DNA of 46,667 nt from Lingula anatina (taxonomy: Eukaryota > Brachiopoda > Lingulata > Lingulida > Lingulidae), in contig NW_019775691.1 of assembly GCF_001039355.2 (NCBI RefSeq), positions 1 through 46,667 on the forward strand, in the 5' to 3' direction. Shown one piece after another: positions 1 through 12,900 of this stretch. Numbering within the stretch: the first letter of the stretch is position 1; each line of letters opens with the position of its first letter. The position numbers and the translations under genes were made by a program. A model generated the notes under the pieces. That model worked only from the letters and a program-made list of their open reading frames with translations, did not search any database and was not told where the DNA came from.

Positions 1-792
1 TTGCTCCTTGATGTTTGTCTTCAGCCCTTTTGACATAAAATGGTATATGTAAGTGACACAATCTGTGTCACTTCGACATTAGGTCATAATATGTAATCAT
101 GCTACACGGGGTCTTACTCAATTTCACAAGTTTTCCACAAGTTTGCTTCCTGCTGTTAAGTTATTTAATCAACCATATCATGTAACTCAATCATGTAATA
201 GCCAAGCTGCTTAGTTCCCAGTCATTCAAATCTGATACAGACTGTACTCCGTACAGTATATATATTCCACTCAATGTGAAATGTGCCTTGGTTGATAAGA
301 AAAACTGGGTGTAATTGTGTTAGATGTGACGGCACATTGTGTAACATCCACTGCTGACTGTGAATGAGGAGCTGGTCCCTGAGCTGGTGCATCACAATAC
401 CTTGTTCAAGAGGAATGCTGACTGTTATATGTGAGAATAAGAATGTATGGACATACAAGATGTGATAACTAAGAGAACAGAACAAAGTTCAATGTAATGT
501 TAAAATCTATACCAATGTCCTACATCATGATCATTTTTCAGCTGTAAAATATAGGGCTTTAGATTTGTTTCCTGCCATAAAGAATGAGATTTTGATTAAA
601 AGAAAAAAAAACTGTCGATAAAAACCCTGTACAACAGAGTTTAGACAGACCTAACTCCCTCTCCTTTTCCTCAGCATGTAAAAAGTAAGCAGCGCTCTAC
701 TCTCACCATCTCCTAAATTAACTTCAACATTCAATGTATCCATTTTTGAGTGAACATTTTAGATGGACATGTCACACCACAGCATCACTGTG

Positions 793-798
793 TTTAAT
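793..798 (-). terminator. Possible poly(A) signal (ATTAAA) of the receptor gene
   Basis: The minus strand reads ATTAAA about 80 bp past the stop codon. No AATAAA was seen closer. This is weak evidence on its own in AT-rich DNA. Confidence 0.25.
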
Positions 799-876
799 AG
801 TGTAACATTTCTTTCTGTATATTTCAGATCATGACTATGATGTCAAGATTTAAAGAATAACAAAAAAACTTGACTA

Positions 877-1381
877 TTAAAACAAAACTGCATCATGATG
901 TTTTATCTCCTCTTCTTCATCTTCCTCCTCCTCCTCAATCAATTCCTCATCCTCACTCTCCAGTGTTGTGTCTCCCTCATGTTCAAATTCAAGGTTGCTT
1001 CCTTTGTGAACAACATCTGGGTCAAAGATGTCATCATCATCATCGTCATCCCCAGCTTTCTTCTCCTTTGTGGCCGCAACCTTTTCATACTCCTCTGGTG
1101 CAAGAAATATATTGGAATCCAACGGAGGAAAAGCATAGTTCTTTTTGGGAAAACGCGATCCCAAAGAACGACTGACATATTGGCTGAATTTTACTGGAGG
1201 GAGTGAAGCCTCAGTTTTATCTGGTTGACTGTCCTTGGACTCCTCAATTAAAAGAGTTTTGTCATTGCTGTGCTTGTCTGGGAGGGCGCTGTCATCCTTT
1301 GAGATGGAGATTCTGTGTTTGGGTTTGGAATGTACTAGTTTTCCCAAGGCTTCCTTGGAGGGCGTACTGAACTGTGAAGAC
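877..1381 (-). CDS. Receptor terminal exon: acidic C-terminus
   Basis: The phase-2 acceptor at 1383-1382 follows a pyrimidine-rich tract. The exon encodes about 168 residues: a basic/serine segment, FSQYVSRSLGSRFPKK, EEYEKVAATKEKK, then a run of seven aspartates and a late run of glutamates. It ends in DAVLF with TGA at 879-877. The last residues (V-x-F) resemble a class II PDZ ligand. Codon repeats (GAT and GAG/GAA) make the acidic tracts likely to vary in length. Confidence 0.82.
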
Positions 1382-4300
1382 CTAATACAAAAGAATGAAG
1401 CACATAGGAAAAGTTGTGTGCTGTTATTAAACATACCTCACTCTTACTTTATTGAGATATTGAGATGGAAGTCATCTTCTGGGTCTTTTGGAAGACAGTC
1501 AGAATTTTCAAGTTTACACTGACAGGCATACAATTTTTTTGTTGGAAGATAGTCAAAAATTGAAGATGGATCAACAAAGATAATATGGAATACTGTCAGA
1601 AAATATCTCTGGATCCACCCTGCAGTTGAGGTACTAGTAACTATATTAATTTTTTAATCAGCACCTGGGTTTAAAACAATTATGGTAGCCCTTAGCTGAG
1701 TACTATCTTCCATATTTAGTAGATTAAAAAAAAAATCTCTTACATGTCTCTACTCCTTAAGCTGCCTTCTGGGCTGTAAAGTTTACTGTTTTTGTTCACC
1801 ACAGCGTACAGACTTGTGTCAGGCTCATCTTGGCCACTACATCTAGAACTTCTCTCAGAGCGAGGCGAGACTTCTGCATACTCATGGGAACTCAAACTGT
1901 CACCTGGAATATATGGCATGCAAATAATTCATTTACTAAAAATTAGTGTGGTTGCCAAACAATTATCATTTCTCTGCACATATTCCTTTGTAAAATTTAT
2001 CATAATTTTTATCATCTTACTGTTGGTGTTTAATAAAATATTAAAATAAGAAAACACACCATTTATAATGTAAAGTGAATCTTCATGGAAATTTTAAATT
2101 TTTTTCATTAATCACCAGGCATATCCTAGGCACAAACAATTTTATTTTCCAATCATTACCTGTCCTGTCTAAACTTCGTAGCACTCCATTTTGTTTCTTC
2201 TTGGTTTGTGCTGGCTCCAGGTAGTTGACAGAGTTTTTAGTGGTCTAAAATATAAGCAGTTTTTGCTGGTCTATAACATATTAATAAACATAAGAAGATT
2301 AAGGAACATGCTTAAATCATTTCAGGTGACTCATATTAATGCCAATATAAAAAGGAGCTATGACATCAGATTACAAATCAAGTCAAAAACTAATTCAAAC
2401 AAATCTTTAATCATATTAAAATAACAAAACACACACACATCTTAAGTGAAAGTTATAACATGTTTTCATAAGTATCAAGACTGCAGGACATGTGACTCAA
2501 AAAGCTTCAGTATGATTGGTGGGGTTGGGGGTTTGTTGAGATATCACCAGAACATTGGATGTTTCAGATGTACGATTCCTAGAAATTAACATTTGTCACC
2601 TTGACATGATGGATGCAGAATAGATTTTAACAAAGATCTGCAGACAAAATGACGAAGGCAACTGAAGCCAAACACAACAAAAAGTTTATTTGGACAATTT
2701 TTTTAAACTGAAAAATCATTTATAAACTAAACCATTACCTCTTCTATATATGCATAATCCTTTGTTGCATTAAGATGAAAGCGATTAGAATATCAATAAT
2801 TAATTGTAAGTACACAAAGAGCTTACTTTTGTGATGGACAATAAGAAATATGAGGTACAGGGTGCATGAATAGTTTTAACAAAACATTAAAAAATATTTT
2901 TAAAATAGTGACATTTAAAGTCAGTAGGAATACGCACTAAATCAATATTTTCATTCTTCAAGTTTAAACTTTGAATCTTAATTGTTGCAGACAAACATAA
3001 ACTGGATACAGTCTAACTGATGTCACTTCAAATCTGCAGTTACTTAGCAATATTTTTTTGCTCAAGTTATTTGTTTTTGAACAAAGAGGCGCAAATATAT
3101 AACTTTTAAGTTGTTCTATTATATGGTGTCTGGTTAGTTTCAGAATATTACATTGTATCTAAATGGCACAAGAGTACTTACATCCAGTTCTATTTCTGTG
3201 TGTTCTCCTAATGGTTCCTCCTCCACTACAGGGTTGTAATAGCCAGTGGTGCTGCAAACAATGCATATTGTGTTAGGTGAGACTTGAAAGCAATCGATGA
3301 GAGATTGTGGTAAGTGTTCAAGGCCAAGCAATTACTTAAATATGTCATATATTTGGTATCTGCTGATAGGAAAAAAAGGAACAAAAAGCTGTTTTCTTCA
3401 TAATAGCATTCTAAATTTTACACAAATTCAAGAATTTCCAACTGGCAAACAGCAGTAAAAACTTTGACCTCAATATATCACTCACTCAAAAACAACACTA
3501 AGATAAAAATCACAGACACATACCACTCAACCCCAGATTGAGCGAACTCCACAGCACTGAACATAATTTGAAATCAAACTTTGTCAATCAATGTAATATA
3601 TAACACAAATGAAAATATGCAAATCATTCTTTCAAAAAATGTACCAAGTCAACTTTAAGTTAGGGGAAAATTATAACAAGGGCAGAGCAAACAGAAACTG
3701 TTACCATAAAAAAAAAAACAATACGGAAATCATTCTCATTCTCATTCAAATGCATGTCTCTTTATGGTGAAAAAATCTGGTCAACTTTATGTGTAAATTA
3801 AGTCTGCTTTTGTCCAGTTCAAAAAGTCTTGCGTAGTTGACATTCTTTGAAACAAGTTGTCAAACTCAATCCTCAACAAATTTTGGTTGAACATCATAAA
3901 ACCAGACATTCACAATCATGAAACAAACAATCTCAGGATCAAACTGGAGAGTGTTGATTTATTTTCACCACACCCTGTACCTCATCATCTCCTCTGCCAG
4001 AGAGAACAGTGGAGACTGGGGCAAGGAATACCCTGGGTCCAGCAGGTCCTGCAGGGGTTCATACTCATCACTATTTGTACAAGCAGCAAGAAAAAGTGAT
4101 TGGTTATCTGACGTGTGAGTCATGTGTAAATTTTTTGCCATTGAGTGCATGCTAGTGTGTGTGTGTATGTGTTTCTCTCTATTAAAAGAGTGTAAGTTCT
4201 CTTATCTGTGGTATCAGTCATATTCTAAAAGAGAAAAAGCTCATTACAACAAGAATGTCACTGAGGAAAATTTTTAATATTTCATATTAAGTCAGATTGT

Positions 4301-6057
4301 ATGTTTCATTGCTTGTCTTGACTCTCTCTCTCTCTCTCTCCCCCTCTCTCTTTCTTTCTCCTCACCTCTTATACACAATATCAGACCTCTGTGGCTTCAC
4401 ACTGATGCCCTGTACTGATGTGTTCCTGCCCACTGTGTAGGCCGTGTCTGTGGACACATCGTGGGCGTGGTCTCCTTGGAAGTCATAGAAACCACGAATA
4501 CCTGAGGTGCGGCTGTTCACTGTGTTGAAAACTGTGTCATCAAACTCGAGATTACTGAAATTGAAGATCAAAATTATCACATTTCTGTTTCCTTATTTTA
4601 TGTCATTTGCTTACAGATATTATACATATATATCACTTTATTTTTAACCAACTGCTAGGCCCATTAAAAATCTATAGGCCCTGCATGGCAATACATCCCA
4701 AACCTCACCTCGTGTCATGATCCACATAAGGATTCATCTTCACATCTGACTTTTTAGTCTCCAGAGATTTCTCTTTCTGCCTCAGCCTCCTCTGCTGTGA
4801 ACAGATCAGTATGAGGAGCAGCACCAGGAGCAGACCCCCCAGACAGCCCCCTATGATGCCTATGATGGTACCAGTGGTGAGAAGCTGCTGATCTTTATAT
4901 CCCACCTGACTGAACAGAGCTGGAAGGAAGTGATCACATGTTATTAAGACAGCAATAACAACAGTAAGACAATAAAAACTTGTGCTGTGTTTCACACAAA
5001 GACAGAAATTCTTCCTAAAATGAACCATGATGGAGTCCAATAGTTTAGGCACTATCATAAACAAGTCTGATGTTAACATTGGTCTCAACCCAAATTCCAG
5101 TTAAACAGAAAGTTTCATACTCTATTACACATACCAGAATAGATATATATTCTCAGAAATGAAACCCGATAAATGTCCACATACCTGGTCCTGTCTCAAC
5201 TACAGTCACTTCAGAATAGGGCCCTACTCCTGCATTATTATACATAGCTGCCCTGACCTGGTATACCGTGCCTGCCTGGAGCCCTGTTACAGCATAGTTA
5301 CCACTCGTAGTTTGGTTTAATCTGATGGTGGTAAATGCAGACTTGTACACCTCAGCGTAGGCAATAACAACTTTGTCATGGCTGCCATTTTGTGAGAGCT
5401 TCCAGTGGACCACTATGGCGTCTGGTCCTCTAGGTGTCGCCTCTGTGATTTCTGGTGTGAGTGTGGGAACTGAAATATGGGAAATATGTAAGTTAAAATG
5501 ATAGCAAGTTTTCCACTAAAACAGACCAGTATAATCTCTATCTGATAGCATATGATAAAAACAATACATCAGGCGTTTCACTTAAAATTTGATGAGATAT
5601 ATGTTGAATTTAATACTTTGTTTCATAAAACTTTTTAAAATATATATTTATTTCAAAATCGTAAAATATGAAATAACATAAAAATACATCAATATGTTAA
5701 GTCAATGGCACCTTATCTCATTTTCATCTTACCCAACTCCTTGAGAGTCACTGTCTTGGTCACATACTCCCCCCAGCCCCCCTCAGCCAGTCTAGTATTA
5801 CCAGCTCTCAGCCTGACCTCGTATGTACTCTCATAGTCTAAGTTTTCAATCACCAGGCGCAGTGGCTCTGCTTGGTTGGTCTCATATGCCTTAGAGGTAC
5901 TGGTGTTAAGGTTGGTATAGGTGAGCTGGTACGCAATATTTTCTGGAAAAAAAAAAGAGTCCCAGGGTTTGCTTGAACTTTTTGTTCCATCACTTTGGTT
6001 AAAATATCTAATGCATGTTCTATTGAGGTTTATGATAGACAATACAATTTAGCATTG

Positions 6058-6100
<43 letters not shown>

Positions 6101-8667
6101 TTCTTCTATTTGGAAAAGGGACAAGACAAATACATATATATGGAAAGCTACAGCACATCTACAGGTAAGAAAAACAACAGGTATTGGGTCAGACCTACCT
6201 GCATAACCATTCAAGACAACAGGTCTGGACCAGCTGATAATGATGGAGTTCTGTTTGGTTTCTATGGTAACATCAGATGGGAGACCTGGAGCTGTGGAAA
6301 GAGATGTTCTGGGTTTAGTGTCGAGGTATTAAGGGGTTCCTAATGTGCAGTACTCTCTTAAACAATTTTCAATTACTCATAAATAGTTTTAAAAGCATAA
6401 TTCCACATGATATTAGCATATTGTTCTATATGTGCAAGTTTAAGAAGAATATGACAGTGCTCTTAATTAAAAACGGTCACTGTACAAAATCCAAAGGGCC
6501 AGCAGATTCTGTACATGGGTAACATGAATGACAAAATACAAAATGAATTCACAATAAATCATTTTAAAAAAGAATCTTAAAATCGACTCTTACCACCATC
6601 TAAAGTGTTGACAATAGCAGATGCCTCGCTAGGGTTGCCATAGCCCAGGATATTTCTACTTCTCACCCTGAATTCAAAACTAGCAAATGGGGCCATTCCC
6701 GTCACCGTGTATGGCAACTCTGCAGTCCCCACCATACCCTCCACATCTGTCCACTCTGTGGTCAGCACTGGTTGGACCTGCCTGAACTGGACCTTATACC
6801 CTGTGAGGGGCAGTTGGCCTGAGTGGTCAGCTATCCAGGATAACTGGACAGTGGAGGAGGTGACCACCAGAGCATAAGGGGCAGTGGGTGGTCCTGGCAC
6901 TGAAATGAGTAGAACTTAATATTCTTAATATTTTTCTCACAAACAGAAACAGCTTTAACCCTCATGGATCTGGGCATGATCTGAACAGCGTTAAGTGTTT
7001 GGTACACATAACATGGACACAAATGTAGTTTGCAACAAAAATACTTTCCGTGTTTTTTGCCACTGTGCACAAACAGTTTTTTAAACCCAATTCCAACTTA
7101 ACTTCTGGCTTGCAATGTTACAACCATCACCTTTTTTATTCAAATTGTCTGTTTTTCAAACAAGTACATCTTAACTCACCAGTAAGAACTACATTTACAG
7201 TGCCGCGTCCATTGTTAACTCTACAGGTGTAACTGGAAAACACATGCTGCTTTTCTACTACCAGCCTACTGCTGCCATCTACAGTAGAAACTGTATGCCC
7301 CACAAGAGGGGATACTGGGAAGATCTGTACTTGCTGTATGAAGTACTGGACTTGCGGAGCTGGGGTGCCCACTGTGATACAGGAGAGGGATATACTGCTA
7401 TTGGTCTCAGTGGCAGTGACACCTCTAATTGCTGGTGGCCCTGAAATATGTGTATGTATAACCAAGAGTGTAGTATATATATGGATTTTAGGGTAATACA
7501 TTTATTGCAGTAACATATGTAATACTGATCACCCATGTTCAAAAGTTTACATAAAAGTTTTGTTAATACAAACACCAAGAAAGAAATAGACTATGTACAT
7601 ATCAGAAGACAAAGATAAAGAAAAACAAGTATGTATTTAATCTTAATTTGGTAAGACAGACAAAATAATAACACAAAGAAAGTCTCCCTACTAAGCCACT
7701 CTGTACAAAATAATTACCTTCAACACTGAGCTGTATCATGCCTTCTATACACCCCAGAAGATTACAGGCCCGGCACGTCCATGTGCCCCAGTGCAGGGAG
7801 ACATTAGATGTTACAATGTGGAGACTTGATGAATTCAATTGGTAGTCTGGAATTTGGATTGAGTAAAAAAACACACCTGTATTATCATATGTTGCTTTAT
7901 TATAACCAATATATACCATTTTTGTTTAAAAAAAAAATTTTGACCTTGACCTGAACTTTGACCTTATATCCTACCCAGAGTTCCTTGCATGTCTGCTGGG
8001 TACCAGCAAAAACTGATAATTCATTACTTTTTTCAAATTATTTAACTTGCTCCATTTTAACTTAAAATTTATTGAATGATGAAGGATACTTTAAGTCTCC
8101 CATCATGCCATGCTAGTTGCTGGTGAAAAAAATTGATAAAGATGGAGATCTCTTACCGAAACCACTTCTGTTGATCACACTGCCACCTGGTGATTTCCAT
8201 ATTAAGGATGGCTTCCCAGTAAAGAAACACTGCATGGTCACTGGTTGGCCACTTGGTACAGTAAGACTGGAACTGCTTGCCAATAAACGTGGTGGTACTA
8301 AATTGATAAAGCAAAAATAGTTACTGTAACATATCCCATAAAATTTAGAAAAAGAAACATTTGATAATTGGTTTAAGCAGCAATTTTATTACAGAAACTA
8401 CTTCTGCATGACAGTGATACAACAAAGTTTAACATTTGACAGTAGTTTTCTCATGGAACCCATAAAAAGAAATATACTTTCATTCTAGGTGAATTTTATT
8501 GTAAATCAAATCAAATAATAATTCAAGCCAATCACATCAATATTTTTTTATTTTGTAATATCCTTATTTTCACTTCATAAATAGAGGCTCCTTCATGGTA
8601 CTTACAAATCATTTTCTTAAATCATCAAAGAACTATCATGTGTTTGAAAATACATTATTTGACTTAA

Positions 8668-8698
<31 letters not shown>

Positions 8699-9876
8699 CA
8701 GAGTCCTACCATTGACAGTGACATAAGCTAGTCCAGTGGTGTTCCCGACACTATTCCTGGCCACACAGGCATACCAACCTTCACTGCCTTCCTCTATGTT
8801 CTATGGAATGGGAGTTCAAAATATTCTTACAGCACATGTCTGTTATACAAGTGTTATGCACAATTATTGCTGAATATACTACCACAGATATGATGACAAT
8901 AAAAAAGCTTCCCTTCACAATGACAAAGACAAAACACAAAACAATGAAGCAATACTGATTCATTAATAAATCACATTCCTGCATCCTAAAATTTGGCCCA
9001 CTCCCAAATTTCTTTTAAAAAATATTAGAAAATAAAAAAATATGAAAATATGAAAATACCATGTATATGACTGATTACATATGTTTTCATGTATCAAAAT
9101 CCAATTGCCATGTTCTTCAGAAACCTTAAGACTTCCCCTATACTGAATATACTCAAGGTCCCCATTCAGTCATCGTTATTCTACTAAACCACATGTTAAC
9201 AATTTTTAAAAACATCAAGAGCACCACAAATGCAAGACTTAATTAGCCGTTCCTCATTAACTATACCTCATGCAAATCTTGTGACTTTTCTTTATTAAAT
9301 CAAAGTCAGCTGATAATAATAACTATTAGGAAGAACCATCACCTGTAGCCTAAGATTCCCAAGAGCATCCACATATATAGTTGACCCTTGACCTGACCCT
9401 TGACCTGACCCTTGACCTAGCATCCTACCCAGAGTTCCCTGTGCGTCTGCTGTGTACCAGCTGTATGTGGGTTGTTCCCTGGCTGTGGCAGAGCAGTGAA
9501 GGGTGGCAGTATCTGTCACGTTGACTGTCACATTGGACGGAGGAACAAGGAATTTTGGAACATCTGAAAAAAGTCATTATTAATAATTTTTCTTAAATAT
9601 TGTGTTGGTCTGTGAATATTTTCTTTTTTTCAAATTTAACTATTTTATTATTAATCTTAAACTATTAATATTACTAGAGAGCATAATAATGTTGTATTTC
9701 AGTGCAGAGTGTAATGATTTAATATAACTGCTGGGTACTTTTTAGTTACATGAACATGTAAAAATTAACTGTCAATAAATAGCACAAAATTTGACAGAGA
9801 ATGTTAAGTATCTTTGAAAGTATGTTAAGTATAATCCTCCCTATCACTCTACACACATGCACGTGCACACACACAC

Positions 9877-9926
<50 letters not shown>

Positions 9927-12900
9927 GACAATATATTACCTCTGGTAAAAATAACTCCCAAGTCAGAGACAGTGCTTACAGAACTTGTAGCTACACATGT
10001 GTATTCTCCTAGTTGGTCTACTCTTATGCTTTGAATTACTAGTGTGTTGTTGGCAAAAAGCTGCATGTTGCTATCTGAAAAACAAAACATCATGTCTTTG
10101 ATCAAAATGCAAATAAAACACAAAATGCACACCTGATTTACAAACTTAATTACTTTTAAAACAAAAACTATAATTATTCATAATTTTTTTGATTCCTTAA
10201 AATGAACTGTTGTATTTTGCATCACCTCTGATCATATAAGAAACACAGTATAATACAATGAAAATCCATGAAATGAAGCTATTGGCTTTAATGGTTGTAA
10301 ATGAAAGCTAAATATATGTCCTACCTAGCACCAGTGTCTGTCCATCTCTCTCCCACCTGGCCAGTGGCTGGGGATCACCAGTGGTCACACAGTGGAAGGT
10401 GACCACTTGACCCAAGTCCACTATGTATTCTGCAGGGGTCACATTGACTGTGGGCAAAACTGGAAATGAAATTAAAAAGTCCATGTTGTAACTGGCAGTC
10501 ACCACTACTAACACTTGACAAAATTTAAGCACAAAATATTTCCTGAAAAAAAAAACAAGTAAATGGACCTCTTTTTTGAGACAACTGAAACATTACAACA
10601 AATAACTGATGATACTGAAAACAATGCAAATGAACAAAGTCTGCTACCAAGTAAGTTAAAAGTACTGATCCCTACACAAGACAATTCTCGAAGAGGAACA
10701 CATGGGGCATGTAAAATGCATGGGAAGCACTACTGATTTACAAAATCTAAAACGGTATGCTATTTCAAAGTTAAAGAGACTGACTTGTAATTTAGTTGTA
10801 CTTTAACTAAAATTTCATTAGTAGATAGTTAATGCTGATATTCTAAAGGTGCAGCATGCATCTTCTTTTTAAAATTATCATAAGGAAATCAATACCACTC
10901 ATCAATAATATCAAATATATGTAATATAAATTTTCAATTAATTTAAACCAAGCAAAGTAAAATGGAATTCAAACCTATATTATACATGAAGTAATGTTAG
11001 AAATTTGCTGCATGAAAACAGGAGGACCCATTCACTGAAATTTTTTTCTAAGTCAAAGTCTTGCATATGGTCCTTTCCAAGCTAAATAAATGTTTCATTC
11101 TTACCAGTGACAGCTAGTGGAGCAAGCGCGGTTTCATTTCCTAAAGAATTTGAAGCTAAGCACTTATATATCCATGCCTCATTTCTCTTCACACCCATTA
11201 TTTTTAGACTTCCATTACTAAAGAGCTGGTACGAGCCTCCATCTTGGATCTGCTGACTCTGGCCTATCTTGTACCACATGATGGAAGGCTGGGGTCTTCC
11301 CGTGGCCTGGCAGTTAAAAATGGCATCTGCTCCTTCGACAATGTTCTGTTGACTAGGCATGATGGTAAATGTTGGTGGTGCTGCAATATAAGTTAGGCAC
11401 CTGCTAACTAAAAGTATCAGTTACATGTTTCCATGTTTACTTGAAAGAAATAGACTTAGGATGTGATAAAATTTTGTCAAAATAAGTAATATGGCTTGGA
11501 TTTACCAAAGAGACATATACAAGGCAATTACACACTTTCAACAGTTAATCATTTCTTGGAATTAAAATGGATATAATTTAACATTTAAAACAATTAGCTT
11601 GGGTTTGACTTACAAAACAATGAGTCAATCACTGCTGCTTTTTAAGTGTCTGTCAAATTTGTGACAAAACTAACCAGCAAAAGTCCTTGTACTTAATGTA
11701 ATATTATAATGGACATACTTACAGAGCACAGTGAGATCAGCACTGGTGCTGACAGTGCCTACTAAATTGCTGGCATAGCAGGTGAAAGTGCCATGGTGCA
11801 CATCTGCTGCAGCCATGATGACCGCAGAGCCAGAGGAGTCCACACTGACACCAGATCTAGGACCACTCTCAGCAGTCAGGATCTCTGAAGATATTTATAT
11901 ATAGCTTTTAAAATAGACCAAAAAATTGAATTAGTGATTTATGTCACTTTGAATAAGGTCTTTACACCAATTTTTTATAAACTAGAAATAGTCAAAACAA
12001 AGGGACAAATGTTCTTACATAACCAACTTAGAAGAATTGGAGTTTAATGTTTTGGAAATTTTTCTCTATTTGTGGTTCTTCATTTACAATTCCCATTACA
12101 AGTTGTTTGTTTGTTCAATCTGTACAAAACATTTCTTTTTTCTTTCCTGGTGTCATGAACTTGTTACAGCTGTTCAGTGTAAGTGGGTCAACAAAACTGG
12201 AATAAGAACCTCCACTTGGCAGCCTCCATGTGATGGTGGGATCAGGTGTTCCTTGAGCTTTGCAAAAGAGAGTACTGCTTTCTCCTTGACGGACATCAGT
12301 GTCCACAGGCACTTGGGTAAAATGTGGCTTCACTGTAATCAGAACATACCTCTTTGTACTATTTTCTCAATTTCAATGTTATTGTCTCATCTTAAAGCTT
12401 GTCATTTTTCAACCAAGTCATGTTCCATTTAATATTACACACAGTGAATTATTGAAAGTTATAGGCAGTTATCAAACATGGAGAGTCATCAAATTGTACC
12501 TTTATACTGACTACACATTTCACAAAAACTATTTATTTAATGATTAAATAAATAAAAACTACAGACTGATTTTGATGACAAAATTGTTACAGATAAAGCA
12601 CTTATTTCCCAAACTAGTGACCTCTCACCTTGCACAGTCAAGGTGACTCTGTGGTCAACTGTTCCCTGTGAGTTTGAGGCCTGGCAAATGTACTGACCAC
12701 TGTCCGAACTCTGGACATTAGTGATTTTGATGGTGCCATGGAAGATGTGTTGAGTTCTGTCTGCTGGAAAGCTACCCAGATGCTGGAAACATGGGATGAC
12801 AAGTTAATTAATTTAGGTCATAATTCTAAAACAATAACTTTTATAAAAAGAACATTTTTACATGGCATGAAAACTTGGGAATAATGAAGAAATAACATAT

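Noticed and set aside
870-1206. Plus-strand open frames opposite the receptor C-terminus
   Set aside because: They are shadows of the acidic minus-strand exon, whose repeated GAT/GAG codons remove stops on the other strand.
9801-10034. Plus-strand open frame rich in Thr-His repeats
   Set aside because: It is the translation of the CA microsatellite and antisense of an Ig exon; no coding signal of its own.
12115-12209. Extending Ig5 exon 10 to the end of its open frame
   Set aside because: The extra residues do not look like an Ig domain and the later GTAACA donor would create a stop at the junction; an earlier donor is needed.
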